DNA of 64,000 nt from Neptunicoccus cionae (GCF_014643735.1 NZ_BMKA01000001.1:868001-932000); one strand, 5' to 3'; numbered from the stretch's first letter, positions 7,666-16,660 are shown. Made by a program: numbers and translations. The notes: a model not told the origin generated them from the sequence alone.

Positions 7666-8721
7666 ATGAAAACGATCAAAGGGCCGGGCCTGTTTCTGGC
7701 GCAATTTGCGGGGGACGATGCCCCGTTCAATTCATGGGATTCGATCACCAAATGGGCGGCGGATTGCGGGTATAAGGGGGTGCAGGTGCCAAGCTGGGAT
7801 GCACGCTTGATTGACCTTGAAAAAGCTGCAACTTCAAAAGACTACTGCGACACCTTCAAAGGCCAAGCCGAAGAGAACGGTGTAGAGGTGACCGAGCTTT
7901 CGACCCATTTGCAAGGCCAGCTTGTCGCCGTTCACCCCGCCTATGACACCGCATTTGACGGGTTTGCGGACCCTTCTGTACATGGTGATCCAAAGGCGCG
8001 GCAAGCTTGGGCGGTGGATCAGGTGAAAAAGGCGATTTCAGCATCTAACAATATGGGCATCACCGCCCACGCAACCTTTTCTGGTGCGCTGGCGTGGCCC
8101 TATATCTACCCTTGGCCGCAGCGTCCCGAAGGTCTGGTTGAGACAGCCTTTGATGAACTGGCCGCCGGTTGGCGCCCTATTCTGGATCATGCAGAAGAAA
8201 ACGGCGTCGATATCTGCTATGAAATCCATCCGGGCGAAGACCTTCATGACGGTGTGACGTTTGAGATGTTTTTGGAGCGTGTGGACAATCACGCCCGTTG
8301 CAACATGCTGTACGATCCGTCCCACTACGCGCTGCAATGCCTTGATTACATTGACAACATCGACATCTACAAAGATCGGATTAAGATGTTCCACGTCAAG
8401 GACGCAGAGTTCAACCCAACGGGGCGACAAGGTGTTTATTCGGGCTATCAGTCTTGGGTCAACCGTGCTGGTCGCTTCCGCTCGCTCGGGGATGGTCAGG
8501 TGGATTTCGCGGCGATCTTTTCCAAAATGGCAGCAAACGATTTTGATGGTTGGGCTGTTGTTGAATGGGAATGCTGCTTGAAACACCCCGAAGATGGTGC
8601 GCGCGAAGGGGCGCAATTCGTTAAGGATCACATCATCCGCGTCACTGAAAAAGCCTTTGACGATTTCGCAGACGGGGGTGCGGATGAGGCCGCAAACCGC
8701 AAGATGCTGGGGATTGGCTGA
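7666..8721 (+). CDS. Sugar phosphate isomerase/epimerase-like TIM-barrel protein (longer type)
   Basis: This 351-residue TIM-barrel protein has metal-ligand positions at E186 (CYEIHPGE), D217 (YDPSHY), H243 (MFHVKD) and E300 (VVEWE). It is about 60 residues longer than the other two epimerase-like proteins here and differs in its active-site blocks, so it probably has another reaction. The YEIHPGE type is often found beside Gfo/Idh oxidoreductases, where a keto-sugar is made and then isomerised or cleaved. A strong SD (AGGAAGG) precedes the ATG. The stop codon overlaps the start of the oxidoreductase gene (TGATG), which implies coupled translation. Confidence 0.85.
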   Translation: MKTIKGPGLFLAQFAGDDAPFNSWDSITKWAADCGYKGVQVPSWDARLIDLEKAATSKDYCDTFKGQAEENGVEVTELSTHLQGQLVAVHPAYDTAFDGFADPSVHGDPKARQAWAVDQVKKAISASNNMGITAHATFSGALAWPYIYPWPQRPEGLVETAFDELAAGWRPILDHAEENGVDICYEIHPGEDLHDGVTFEMFLERVDNHARCNMLYDPSHYALQCLDYIDNIDIYKDRIKMFHVKDAEFNPTGRQGVYSGYQSWVNRAGRFRSLGDGQVDFAAIFSKMAANDFDGWAVVEWECCLKHPEDGAREGAQFVKDHIIRVTEKAFDDFADGGADEAANRKMLGIG

Positions 8722-9857
8722 TGGTAGATCGTATCAGACTTGGCATGGTGGGTGGCGGCAACGACGCTTTTATCGGCGGGGTGCACCGTATTGCTGCGCG
8801 GATTGACGACCGGTTTGAACTGGTGGCGGGGGCGCTGTCGTCAACTCCGGAAAAGGCGCAGGCCAGCGGTGCGGCTCTGGGTCTTGCGCCGGATCGAACC
8901 TACGACGATTACAAGCAAATGGCGATCCGCGAGGCGCGGCTGAAGAACGGCATCGAGGCGGTGTCGATTGTGACGCCAAACCACGTTCATTACGCCGCCG
9001 CACGGGAATTTTTGAAGCGGGGCATCCATGTCATTTGCGACAAGCCGCTGACCTCGACGTTGCCCGATGCCCGCAAGCTGGTGAAGGCGGCGGAGGCGTC
9101 TGATGCGCTGTTTGTACTGACCCACAACTATACCGGCTATCCGATGGCCCGTCAGGCGCGTGAGATGATTGCCGCCGGTGATCTTGGGGATATCCGCGTC
9201 GTGCAGGTGGAATATCCGCAGGACTGGATGAGCGAGGAAGTGCAGAACAAACAGGCCGAATGGCGCACCGATCCTGAACGCAGCGGGGCAGGCGGCTCTA
9301 TCGGTGATATCGGGGTCCATGCCTATAACCTCGCCTGTTTTGTGACAGGGCTGGAGCTGGACTCCCTCTCGGCGGATATGCAGAGTTTTGTGTCGGGTCG
9401 CCGTGTTGACGATAACGCCCATGTGTTGTTGCGCTGGAAGGGTGGCGCGCGGGGTATGCTGTGGAGCTCTCAGGTCTCGCCAGGGAATGAAAACGCGCTG
9501 AAGCTGCGGATCTATGGCACGAAAGGTGGTTTGGAATTTGCGCAAGAGGACCCGAATTACCTTTGGTTCACCCCGCTTGGTGAGCCAAAGCGCCTGATCA
9601 CACGGGGAGGTGCCGGTTCGGGTGCTGCAGCAGGGCGCGTGTCACGCATTCCGCCCGGCCATCCCGAAGGCTATCTCGAAGGATTTGCTACCATCTACAA
9701 CGAAGCCGCGGAGGCGATCCTTGCCAAACGGGAGGGCAAATCACCGCCCGAAGATGTGGTGTTCCCAACCGTGCAAGACGGGTTGAAAGGCGTAGAATTC
9801 ATCGACGCCTGTGTCCGTTCCTCTGGGCGAAATGCCGCATGGGTGGACCTGCCTTAA
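8721..9857 (+). CDS. Gfo/Idh/MocA family NAD(P)-dependent oxidoreductase
   Basis: This 378-residue protein has an N-terminal Rossmann fold (GMVGGGNDAF, residues 8-17) and the family catalytic motif as CDKPL (K108), with Asp where Glu is more usual. The sugar-binding block IGDIGVHAYNL supplies D196 and H200. These enzymes oxidise or reduce sugars, inositols or glycosides at a ring hydroxyl, often giving a 3-keto sugar. Coupled translation with the preceding TIM-barrel protein suggests that the two act in sequence on one substrate. It is the last gene of the rightward operon and is followed by a terminator. Confidence 0.88.
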   Translation: MVDRIRLGMVGGGNDAFIGGVHRIAARIDDRFELVAGALSSTPEKAQASGAALGLAPDRTYDDYKQMAIREARLKNGIEAVSIVTPNHVHYAAAREFLKRGIHVICDKPLTSTLPDARKLVKAAEASDALFVLTHNYTGYPMARQAREMIAAGDLGDIRVVQVEYPQDWMSEEVQNKQAEWRTDPERSGAGGSIGDIGVHAYNLACFVTGLELDSLSADMQSFVSGRRVDDNAHVLLRWKGGARGMLWSSQVSPGNENALKLRIYGTKGGLEFAQEDPNYLWFTPLGEPKRLITRGGAGSGAAAGRVSRIPPGHPEGYLEGFATIYNEAAEAILAKREGKSPPEDVVFPTVQDGLKGVEFIDACVRSSGRNAAWVDLP

Positions 9858-9903
9858 GCGACGCTAAACCTAATTCTTAAAGAAATTTTTTAGTATCTGC
9901 TGG

Positions 9904-9944
9904 AAAGGTTGCATCTATTGGCGTGGGTGCAGCCTTTTCTTTTT
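9904..9944 (+). terminator. Rho-independent terminator after the oxidoreductase gene
   Basis: AAAGGTTGCA pairs with TGCAGCCTTT (one G-T pair) around a 14-base loop and is followed directly by a T-rich tract (TTCTTTTT). It ends the rightward sugar operon. Confidence 0.7.
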
Positions 9945-9977
9945 GCTGGAAATTCCAGACTTTCTGAAAACTGTTTC

Positions 9978-10006
9978 TTGACCATCCGCAGGCTTTGAAA
10001 TAGTAC
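9978..10006 (+). promoter_or_regulatory. Promoter for tRNA-Gly
   Basis: TTGACC and TAGTAC are separated by exactly 17 bases and lie 12 bases before the tRNA. The -35 box is a near-consensus sigma-70 match and the -10 box is weak. Confidence 0.5.
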
Positions 10007-10018
10007 CTAAAAATCGGC

Positions 10019-10092
10019 GCGGGTATGGTGAAATGGTATCATAAGAGCCTTCCAAGCTTAAGGTGCGGGTTCGATTCCCGCTACCCGCTCCA
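10019..10092 (+). tRNA. tRNA-Gly (anticodon UCC)
   Basis: The 7-bp acceptor stem GCGGGTA/TACCCGC is perfect. The D arm (GTGA/TCAT), an anticodon loop CTTCCAA giving anticodon TCC, and a T arm GCGGG-TTCGATT-CCCGC all fold. The discriminator base is T and CCA is encoded. The outermost pair of the anticodon stem is A-A, a mismatch. No direct repeat of its 3' end or integrase gene is nearby, so it shows no sign of use as an integration site. Confidence 0.95.
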
Positions 10093-10145
10093 AATCCACC
10101 CTAATACACTGTTAAGGTGGCGAACTGCGGACCGCTGGAGAATGC

Positions 10146-11963
10146 ATGGCACAAGATCAGGGCATCACAGCTGACCCGCAATCCCGAGAGAAATCCAAAA
10201 CCGTCGGGCCGCTAAACGGCCTCGCTCCGTTTCTGCGACCCTATCGTCTGATGATCGCACTGGCGGGGCTGTCTTTGGTCGTGACTGCAACCCTGTCGCT
10301 GCTGCTGCCGCTTGCGGTGCGGCGTGTTGTGGACGGGTTTTCATCGGGGTCTACCCAGTTGATGGACCAGTATTTTGGCGCAGCGATCGGGATTGCCGGT
10401 TTGCTGGCTGTGGGGACGGGGTTCCGCTATTATTTCGTGACACGGCTGGGGGAGCGGGTTGTCGCAGACATTCGCAAGGCCGTTTACACCAAAATGATCG
10501 GGATGAGTCCCGCCTTCTTTGACAAGGTGATGACGGGCGAGGTTCTAAGCCGGATCACCACGGACACAACATTGATCCAGTCCGTGATCGGATCGTCCGT
10601 GTCGGTGGCCCTGCGCAATGTGCTTATCTTTTTTGGTGGCCTGATCCTGATGATGTTCACCTCCGCTAAGCTGACAGGCGCGGTGCTGTTGTTGGTGCCG
10701 TTTGTACTGGTGCCGATCCTGGTGCTGGGGCGGCGGGTGCGCCGGCTCAGCCGTGAGAATCAGAACAAGATCGCTGAAAGCTCCGGCAATGCCTCCGAAA
10801 CCCTGCTGGCCGCGACGACGGTGCAGGCGTTTACCCATGAAGCACGCAGCCGCGCGCGGTTTGACACGCTGACAGAAGAGGCGTTTGACGCCGCCCGCCA
10901 GCGGATCGGGGCCCGTGCGCTGACCACTGTGATCGTGATTTTCCTGATCTTCACCGGCATCGTCGGCGTTCTGTGGATGGGGGCGCGGGATGTGCGCGCC
11001 GACGTGATGAGCACCGGCGCCTTGGTGCAATTTGTGATCTACGCCGTGCTCGTCGCTGGATCTGTCGCTGCCCTGTCGGAGATCTGGAGCGAGCTGCAAC
11101 GGGCCGCAGGTGCGACCGAGCGGTTGGTAGAACTTCTCCACGCTGAAGATCCGGTTCAGGATCGCGAGGATGCGGCGCAGATGCCCGATGCGATCAAGGG
11201 CGCGGTTGCCTTTGACGAGGTGACGTTCCGCTATCCCGCCCGCCCGAAAGCGCCCGCGCTTGACGGGTTTTCGCTGCATGTAAAAGCAGGAGAGACCGTG
11301 GCGCTGGTCGGCCCGTCGGGTGCCGGAAAATCCACTGTATTCCAACTGTTACTACGTTTCTTTGATCCTGATACTGGCCGTGTCACGCTCGATGGTATGG
11401 ATATTTCCAGCCTGCGTCGCGATGCGTTCCGCCATCACCTTGCCTATGTGCCGCAGGACCCTGTTATCTTTGCTACCTCCGCGATGGAAAACATCCGTTT
11501 TGGCCGCCCGAATGCAAGTGACGCAGAGGTGATTGCCGCTGCCAAAGCCGCTGCAGCGGACGGTTTTCTAAACGCTTTACCGGAAGGCTATGACAGTTTT
11601 GTCGGAGAGCGCGGTGTCATGTTGTCAGGCGGTCAGAAACAACGGATCGCCATTGCCCGTGCCATCCTGCGGGATGCGCCAGTCCTACTGCTGGACGAAG
11701 CCACATCGGCGCTCGATGCCGAAAGCGAACAAGCGGTGCAACAGGCGGTGGATCGCCTTTCGGCAGATCGCACGACCTTGATCGTTGCGCACCGTCTGGC
11801 CACGGTGAAACGGGCCGATCGGATTATCGTGCTCGACGGTGGGAAGGTTGTGGCGCAGGGCACCCATGATGCGCTGGTGGCGGAAGGGGGGCTTTACGCC
11901 CGACTGGCCCGTCTGCAGTTCACTGCCGGTATGGATGATGTTATTGAGCGGCAGGTGGGGTAG
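10146..11963 (+). CDS. ABC transporter, fused transmembrane and ATP-binding domains (exporter, MsbA-like)
   Basis: This 605-residue half-transporter has an N-terminal six-helix membrane domain (about residues 30-320) and a C-terminal ATPase. The ATPase has Walker A GPSGAGKST (near residue 389), signature LSGGQKQR (near 493), Walker B VLLLDEATSALDA and switch AHRLATV. This architecture belongs to homodimeric exporters of lipids, lipopolysaccharide precursors or drugs, and the substrate cannot be read from sequence. The ATG has GGAG upstream and lies 54 bases after the tRNA. Its end is 10 bases from the convergent DUF218 gene, with a short palindrome (CTTCAGTGAAG) between them. Confidence 0.92.
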   Translation: MAQDQGITADPQSREKSKTVGPLNGLAPFLRPYRLMIALAGLSLVVTATLSLLLPLAVRRVVDGFSSGSTQLMDQYFGAAIGIAGLLAVGTGFRYYFVTRLGERVVADIRKAVYTKMIGMSPAFFDKVMTGEVLSRITTDTTLIQSVIGSSVSVALRNVLIFFGGLILMMFTSAKLTGAVLLLVPFVLVPILVLGRRVRRLSRENQNKIAESSGNASETLLAATTVQAFTHEARSRARFDTLTEEAFDAARQRIGARALTTVIVIFLIFTGIVGVLWMGARDVRADVMSTGALVQFVIYAVLVAGSVAALSEIWSELQRAAGATERLVELLHAEDPVQDREDAAQMPDAIKGAVAFDEVTFRYPARPKAPALDGFSLHVKAGETVALVGPSGAGKSTVFQLLLRFFDPDTGRVTLDGMDISSLRRDAFRHHLAYVPQDPVIFATSAMENIRFGRPNASDAEVIAAAKAAAADGFLNALPEGYDSFVGERGVMLSGGQKQRIAIARAILRDAPVLLLDEATSALDAESEQAVQQAVDRLSADRTTLIVAHRLATVKRADRIIVLDGGKVVAQGTHDALVAEGGLYARLARLQFTAGMDDVIERQVG

Positions 11964-11973
11964 CAGCGCTGCT

Positions 11974-12630
11974 TCAGTGAAGCAGGCTGTTCCGTTCTGC
12001 GCTTTCGGTTCCTATTACTCCAGCCGCGTGCCAGACCCCATAACGTGCGGCGTTAAACCAGTAAGCCAGTGATTCCCGTAGTACCATCTTGATGCCTCCG
12101 GTGATGTTATCGCCTCTGAACCTGCGGGCATGGATCAGGGTTGTGCGTTTTGCGCCAAAGGCTTTAAAGCTCGCCCAACTGCGGGGCAGGTGAAATCCCT
12201 CTGTCACAAGGATGATATGCTCCGCGCTTGCCCAAGCGTCGCGGCTGAACAGGGCGTTTTGCAGTGTGGAGTGGGAGCGCGTTTCCGACAGAATCGCGGT
12301 AGCTGGCACCCCCTGATTCATCGCCCGCCGCGCCATCTGTTCGCCCGCTGATGGTGCCCCCGCAACCATCGCGCCGCCCGTGAACAGGATCTGCGGCGCT
12401 GCGCCGGTTCTAAACAGTTCCACGCCCCGATCCACCCGCACTGTGGTTGATCGATGCAAGCGACCATCCGCTGACATGCCGCCGCCCAATACAATGATTA
12501 AATCTGCCTTAGATGGGGTTGGTTCCCACAAGGGTTGTAGGGCAGCGAATCCGGTGATGAAAACCACGGTCAGCAGGTAAATCGACAGAAAGACCGCGAT
12601 CAAACGGCGAAAGATTGCAAGAAGCGCCAT
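11974..12630 (-). CDS. YdcF/SanA-like DUF218 membrane protein
   Basis: This 218-residue protein has one N-terminal membrane helix (about residues 8-30) followed by a DUF218 domain: LIIVLGGGM, a repeated ILFTGG motif, and a conserved ETRSHSTLQNA block. Family members (SanA, ElyC, YdcF) are implicated in envelope integrity, but their reaction is not settled. The start is the ATG with AAGGGAA just upstream. The open frame continues about 100 codons further upstream, but that part has no domain-like character and overlaps the divergent promoter region of the NDUFA12 gene. Confidence 0.85.
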   Translation of the reverse strand: MALLAIFRRLIAVFLSIYLLTVVFITGFAALQPLWEPTPSKADLIIVLGGGMSADGRLHRSTTVRVDRGVELFRTGAAPQILFTGGAMVAGAPSAGEQMARRAMNQGVPATAILSETRSHSTLQNALFSRDAWASAEHIILVTEGFHLPRSWASFKAFGAKRTTLIHARRFRGDNITGGIKMVLRESLAYWFNAARYGVWHAAGVIGTESAERNSLLH

Positions 12631-12838
12631 CGCGTTCCCTTTGCGGCTGAAAACACGCCTCCAAGGCTGGACGCGTGGCGCGGAATAGGCCATATAAGGC
12701 CCAGCTAGACAAGTGTAAGGTGCCACCCAGCCAAAACCTGAACGGGCAGGCTTCACATGACGATCCGGCAAATAATTGGCTGGCAAACGGCAAGGCTGAC
12801 CGCCACGCCTGATGCGGTAGGAGCAAAAGAGTAACGTG

Positions 12839-13213
12839 ATGAAGTCTATCCTGCGATTGTTTACATGGTGGAACGGCCAGACCCTGAACACCCAGTTCTG
12901 GACTTGGCGCAATGGCGTCAAGGTCGGTACGGACGACGAAGGCAACCAGTTCTATCAGAACAAGGATGGCACACGGCGCTGGGTGATCTACAACGGCGAG
13001 GCAGAGGCCAGCCGGATTTCCCCGGAGTGGCATGGCTGGTTGCACCAGACCTACCAAACACCTCCGACAGAAGCCCCTTTGCCCCGCAAGACGTGGGAAA
13101 AAGAGCATCTGGAGAACTTGACCGGCACACCTTTGGCCTATGTTCCAAGTGGCAGCTTGCGCTCTCCGACACCGCCCCACCGCGCGGACTACGAGGCATG
13201 GCAACCCGAATAA
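12839..13213 (+). CDS. NDUFA12-family NADH:ubiquinone oxidoreductase accessory protein
   Basis: This 124-residue protein matches the NDUFA12/B17.2 family, a complex I supernumerary subunit of mitochondria and alphaproteobacteria. Visible hallmarks are the start [49 protein letters not shown] and GWLHQTYQ, followed by a Pro-rich tail ([15 protein letters not shown]). The ATG at 12839 is used, and a GTG one codon earlier is possible. It is followed by MlaD and DUF2155 genes on the same strand, an arrangement I associate with Rhodobacterales. Confidence 0.93.
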   Translation: MKSILRLFTWWNGQTLNTQFWTWRNGVKVGTDDEGNQFYQNKDGTRRWVIYNGEAEASRISPEWHGWLHQTYQTPPTEAPLPRKTWEKEHLENLTGTPLAYVPSGSLRSPTPPHRADYEAWQPE

Positions 13214-13271
13214 GCCTGCGCGGTTTATAACAGGTTTTGACAGTCAGCATCCGCTGGAATAGGGGGCCAAT

Positions 13272-13718
13272 ATGGCAAACAGTGCAGCAGAAACAGCAAT
13301 CGGCGCAGTCGTTCTGATCGCAGCGACCGGTTTTTTATACTATGCCGCGAATGCGGTTGGCGTTTCGGGGACTGGCGACAGCTATACCGTGAACGCATCT
13401 TTCCGTTCGGTCGAAGGGATTTCCCTTGGCACCGATGTACGGCTGGCAGGGGTCAAAATCGGCACTGTCACAGGGTTGGATTTGAACCCGCAAACTTTCC
13501 GCGCTGAAACTGCATTGGCGGTTGGAAACAACATCGTCCTGCCGGATGACTCCTCGGTGGTGATAGCCTCTGAAGGGTTGCTGGGTGGTAACTTTGTGGA
13601 GATCGTTCCAGGCGGGTCGGAGTTCAACCTTGAAGACGGGGGCGAGCTTTTGGACACACAAGGTGCGGTCAGCCTGATCTCCCTGCTTCTGAAATTTGTG
13701 AGCGGCTCTTCTGAATGA
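13272..13718 (+). CDS. mlaD: MlaD family outer membrane lipid asymmetry protein
   Basis: This 148-residue protein has one N-terminal membrane anchor (about 8-30) and an MCE domain (about 38-120): FRSVEGISLGTDVRLAGVKIG and the DDSSVVIASEGLLGGNFVEI block are typical. MlaD hexamers bind phospholipid in the periplasm as part of the Mla retrograde transport system. The MlaE/MlaF/MlaC partners are not in this window, so the gene is separated from them here. The ATG has an AGGGGG upstream, and the stop overlaps the next start (ATGA). Confidence 0.9.
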   Translation: MANSAAETAIGAVVLIAATGFLYYAANAVGVSGTGDSYTVNASFRSVEGISLGTDVRLAGVKIGTVTGLDLNPQTFRAETALAVGNNIVLPDDSSVVIASEGLLGGNFVEIVPGGSEFNLEDGGELLDTQGAVSLISLLLKFVSGSSE

Positions 13719-14107
13719 AGCTGCTGACGGTCCTTTGCGCGGCGCTGATGGTGCCTGCGATGTCATTTGCCCAAAGCTCGGTAAAGACCAAGAATGGCGA
13801 TATTGTCCAACTGCGCGCGCTAGATACCATCACCGGAGAGGTGGAAGACATCGACCTTCCTGTCGGGGATACCACGGTTTATGAACGCCTGATGGTATCT
13901 GCACAGGACTGCCGCTATCCGGCGGGTAATATTTCGGCGGATGCGTTTGCTTATCTCGTGATCCGCGATGTGCGTGAAAAACTCCCTGCTTTCGAGGGAT
14001 GGATGATTGCATCCAGTCCGGCACTTTCGGCGCTGGAACACCCACGGTATGACATCTGGGTGGTCCGCTGCAAGCTTGCCAGTGAGGCAGAGCAGGGCAG
14101 CGAATAA
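13715..14107 (+). CDS. DUF2155 domain-containing periplasmic protein
   Basis: This 130-residue protein has a clear signal peptide (MKLLTVLCAALMVPAMSFA, cleavage after residue 19). The mature part matches DUF2155: LRALDTITGEVEDIDLPVGD, a cysteine in QDCRYP, and FEGWMIASSPALSALEHPRYD ending VVRCKL. The two cysteines (QDC and VRC) may form a disulfide. The function is unknown. It starts inside the MlaD stop codon and is probably co-translated with it. It is also near the NDUFA12 gene, with which it is often associated. Confidence 0.88.
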   Translation: MKLLTVLCAALMVPAMSFAQSSVKTKNGDIVQLRALDTITGEVEDIDLPVGDTTVYERLMVSAQDCRYPAGNISADAFAYLVIRDVREKLPAFEGWMIASSPALSALEHPRYDIWVVRCKLASEAEQGSE

Positions 14108-14113
14108 ACCGCC

Positions 14114-14755
14114 TTAACCATAGTATTTCGGTTTTAGATCGGCCAACAGGCGCCCCGCATCCGGTGTGACAGGCGCAGTGAAGTCTGCCCGTATCCGCAA
14201 AGCTTCTGCCAGCTGCTGATGATAGGCTTCGCGCGGAATTTCAATCGCCCCGAGGCTTTGCAAGTGGCTGGTGATGAACTGCGTGTCAAACAGGCTGAAG
14301 CCGCCCGTGCGCAGCCGGTGTACCAGATAGGACAATGCGATTTTCGAACCGTTGGTGGCTTTGGAAAACATGCTCTCGCCGAAAAACGCGCCGCCAAGGG
14401 TAACGCCGTAAACGCCGCCGATCATCTTGTCGTCCCGCCAGACTTCCAGTGAATGGGCCAGCCCCATGTCGTATAACGCACAGTAAAGCTGGAATATTTC
14501 CCCGTTAATCCACGTTTCGGGACGATCGGCGCAATGTTCCAGTGTCAGGGCAAAATCGCTGTTGATCCGCACAGAATAATCTTCCCTGCGGATCGCTTTG
14601 GCCAAAGAGCGCGAGATGTGGAATCCGTCCAGCGGCACGATACCGCGTTCGGTCGGGTCGACCCAATAAATCTCGGTGCTGGCGGCGGTGTCTGCCATCG
14701 GGAAAACCCCACTGGCGTAGGCCCGCACCAACAGCTCTGGTGTTACATCCGACAC
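14114..14755 (-). CDS. aat: Leucyl/phenylalanyl-tRNA--protein transferase
   Basis: Aat transfers Leu or Phe from aminoacyl-tRNA to proteins with N-terminal Lys or Arg, marking them for ClpS/ClpAP degradation. The family blocks are present: LLVRAYASGVFPMA at the N-terminus, WINGEIFQLYCALYDMGLAHSLEVW, GGVYGVTLGGAFFGESMFS and FDTQFITSHLQSLGA. I start at the GTG 4 bases after the accC stop, giving (M)SDVTPELL and 213 residues, near the family's usual length. An upstream ATG at 14809 would overlap accC by 50 bases. Neither start has a good SD, so coupling to accC is likely. Confidence 0.9.
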   Translation of the reverse strand: MSDVTPELLVRAYASGVFPMADTAASTEIYWVDPTERGIVPLDGFHISRSLAKAIRREDYSVRINSDFALTLEHCADRPETWINGEIFQLYCALYDMGLAHSLEVWRDDKMIGGVYGVTLGGAFFGESMFSKATNGSKIALSYLVHRLRTGGFSLFDTQFITSHLQSLGAIEIPREAYHQQLAEALRIRADFTAPVTPDAGRLLADLKPKYYG

Positions 14756-14759
14756 CGGA

Positions 14760-16109
14760 TCAGGCGGGGTTCTGCTCTTCCAACCACTTTTCCAGCCAGT
14801 GAATGTCATAGTCGCCGGTCTGAATGTCCGGTTCCTGCAACAAATCGTGGAACAGTGGAATTGTGGTGTCTACACCGTCAACGATCAATTCCCCAAGCGC
14901 GCGGTGCAAGCGAGCAAGTGCCGCTTGGCGGCTGGTGCCGGTTACGATCAGCTTGGCGATCAGGCTGTCATAATAGGGCGGGATCTTGTAGCCTGCATAA
15001 AGCGCGCTATCCATCCGCACGCCGAGACCCCCGGGTGCATGGAAATGGGTGATCGTTCCAGGGCAGGGGCTGAAGTTCGGCAGTTTCTCAGCGTTGATCC
15101 GCACCTCGATTGCGTGGCCCTTGATGCTCAGCTCGTCTTGAACGAATGTCATTTCCTCGCCAGAGGCGACGCGGATTTGCTGTTTCACCAGATCCACACC
15201 GAAAATCGCCTCGGTCACAGGGTGTTCCACCTGCAAGCGGGTGTTCATTTCGATGAAATAGAACTCGTCGTTTTCATAGAGAAACTCGATCGTGCCAGCA
15301 CCGGCATAGTTGATATCCGCCACAGCATCCGAACAGGTTTTACCAATACGGGCGCGCATTTCAGGGGTGATGCAAGGGCCTGGTGCTTCCTCGAACACTT
15401 TCTGGTGGCGGCGCTGCAAGGAACAGTCCCGCTCCCCGAGATGGACCGCGCGGCCTTTCCCGTCGCCAAACACCTGAACTTCGATGTGGCGCGGCAGGGT
15501 GAGGTATTTTTCGATGTAGACTTCGTCATTGCCAAAGGCGGCTTTGGCTTCGGAACGGGCGTTGTGGAAGGCATCTTCCAGATCATCCCGTGTCTTGGCC
15601 AGTTTCATACCGCGCCCACCGCCACCGGCGGTGGCTTTGACGATCACAGGGAAGCCCATGTCGTCGGAAACGGTATAAGCCTCTTCTAATGTATCAACGC
15701 CGCCCTCGGACCCTGGAACACAAGGCACACCCAGCTTGCGCATGGTGTCCTTGGCGGTGATCTTATCGCCCATAATGCGGATGTGTTCTGCGGTCGGACC
15801 AATAAATTTGATCCCGTGATCTTCCAGAACCTGCACAAACTGCGCGTTTTCCGACAGGAAACCATACCCCGGATGCACCGCTTCGGCGCCGGTGATTTCA
15901 CAAGCGGAAATGATCGCCGGAATGTTCAGATAAGAGAGCGCACCCGATGGCGGGCCGATGCAGATGCTCTCGTCTGCCATGCGCACATGCATCGCATCGC
16001 TGTCAGCGGTGGAATGCACCGCAACAGTCTGAATGCCGAGTTCTTGACAGGCGCGAATAACGCGCAGCGCGATTTCACCCCGATTGGCGATGAGGACTTT
16101 AGAGAACAT
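14760..16109 (-). CDS. accC: Acetyl-CoA carboxylase, biotin carboxylase subunit
   Basis: This 449-residue protein, the normal AccC length, carboxylates the biotin on AccB using ATP and bicarbonate, the first half of malonyl-CoA synthesis. It starts MFSKVLIANRGEIALRVIRA, has the ATP-grasp glycine loop GGGGRGMK, the EKYLTLPRHIEVQV block, and FIEMNTRLQVEHPVTE. The chosen ATG gives the family-typical N-terminus; the frame continues upstream without family similarity. It follows accB by 16 bases on the same strand. Its stop is 4 bases from the likely aat start. Confidence 0.97.
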   Translation of the reverse strand: MFSKVLIANRGEIALRVIRACQELGIQTVAVHSTADSDAMHVRMADESICIGPPSGALSYLNIPAIISACEITGAEAVHPGYGFLSENAQFVQVLEDHGIKFIGPTAEHIRIMGDKITAKDTMRKLGVPCVPGSEGGVDTLEEAYTVSDDMGFPVIVKATAGGGGRGMKLAKTRDDLEDAFHNARSEAKAAFGNDEVYIEKYLTLPRHIEVQVFGDGKGRAVHLGERDCSLQRRHQKVFEEAPGPCITPEMRARIGKTCSDAVADINYAGAGTIEFLYENDEFYFIEMNTRLQVEHPVTEAIFGVDLVKQQIRVASGEEMTFVQDELSIKGHAIEVRINAEKLPNFSPCPGTITHFHAPGGLGVRMDSALYAGYKIPPYYDSLIAKLIVTGTSRQAALARLHRALGELIVDGVDTTIPLFHDLLQEPDIQTGDYDIHWLEKWLEEQNPA

Positions 16110-16125
16110 AAGCGACGACCTTTGA

Positions 16126-16638
16126 TTATTCGAGGATGACGAGCGGCGAGCCGAATTCGACAGCGCTTCCATCTTCGACAAGGATGCGTTTGACCGTGCC
16201 GGAGCGAGGGGCAGGGATCTGGTTCATGGTTTTCATGGCTTCCACGATCATCAGGGTTTGACCTTCGCTGACCTGTGCACCAACCGAAACAAACGCCGGC
16301 GCGCCGGGTTCGGGCTGCAGGTAAACTGTGCCAACCATCGGGGACGGTACGGCACCTGGATCCTCGGCCGGATCGTTGGAAGCTGGCGCTGCTGCTGGTG
16401 CGCCAGAAGCTGCAGCGGCAGGCGCTGCTGTCGGCGCAGCAGGGGCCGCGGGAGCAGCATAAGCTTGTTGTGGTGCCGATACTGTGGTTGTGGCCGCGTA
16501 GCGTGTTACGCGCACGTTCAGGCTCGAATTGTCGTCATAGTCCCGTTTGACCTGAATTTCAGCAAGGTCTTTGGCACTGACAAGATCTGAAAGCGCTTCG
16601 ATAAAGGCGACGTCGGCGTCCTGGTGTTTTTTTGACAT
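16126..16638 (-). CDS. accB: Acetyl-CoA carboxylase biotin carboxyl carrier protein
   Basis: This 170-residue protein has an N-terminal helical part, an Ala/Pro-rich flexible linker (about residues 55-90) and a C-terminal biotinyl domain with EAMKTMN (biotinylated K136). It carries carboxybiotin between AccC and the carboxyltransferase. The start follows AAGGGG by about 5 bases. It is the first gene of the accB-accC(-aat) operon, and its leader holds a short hairpin. Confidence 0.96.
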   Translation of the reverse strand: MSKKHQDADVAFIEALSDLVSAKDLAEIQVKRDYDDNSSLNVRVTRYAATTTVSAPQQAYAAPAAPAAPTAAPAAAASGAPAAAPASNDPAEDPGAVPSPMVGTVYLQPEPGAPAFVSVGAQVSEGQTLMIVEAMKTMNQIPAPRSGTVKRILVEDGSAVEFGSPLVILE

Positions 16639-16660
16639 CAAGGGGTCCTTAACCTGTGGG

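Noticed and set aside
10019-10145. tRNA-Gly as an attachment site for a mobile element
   Set aside because: No integrase gene, and no repeat of the tRNA 3' end nearby; the next gene is an ordinary ABC exporter.
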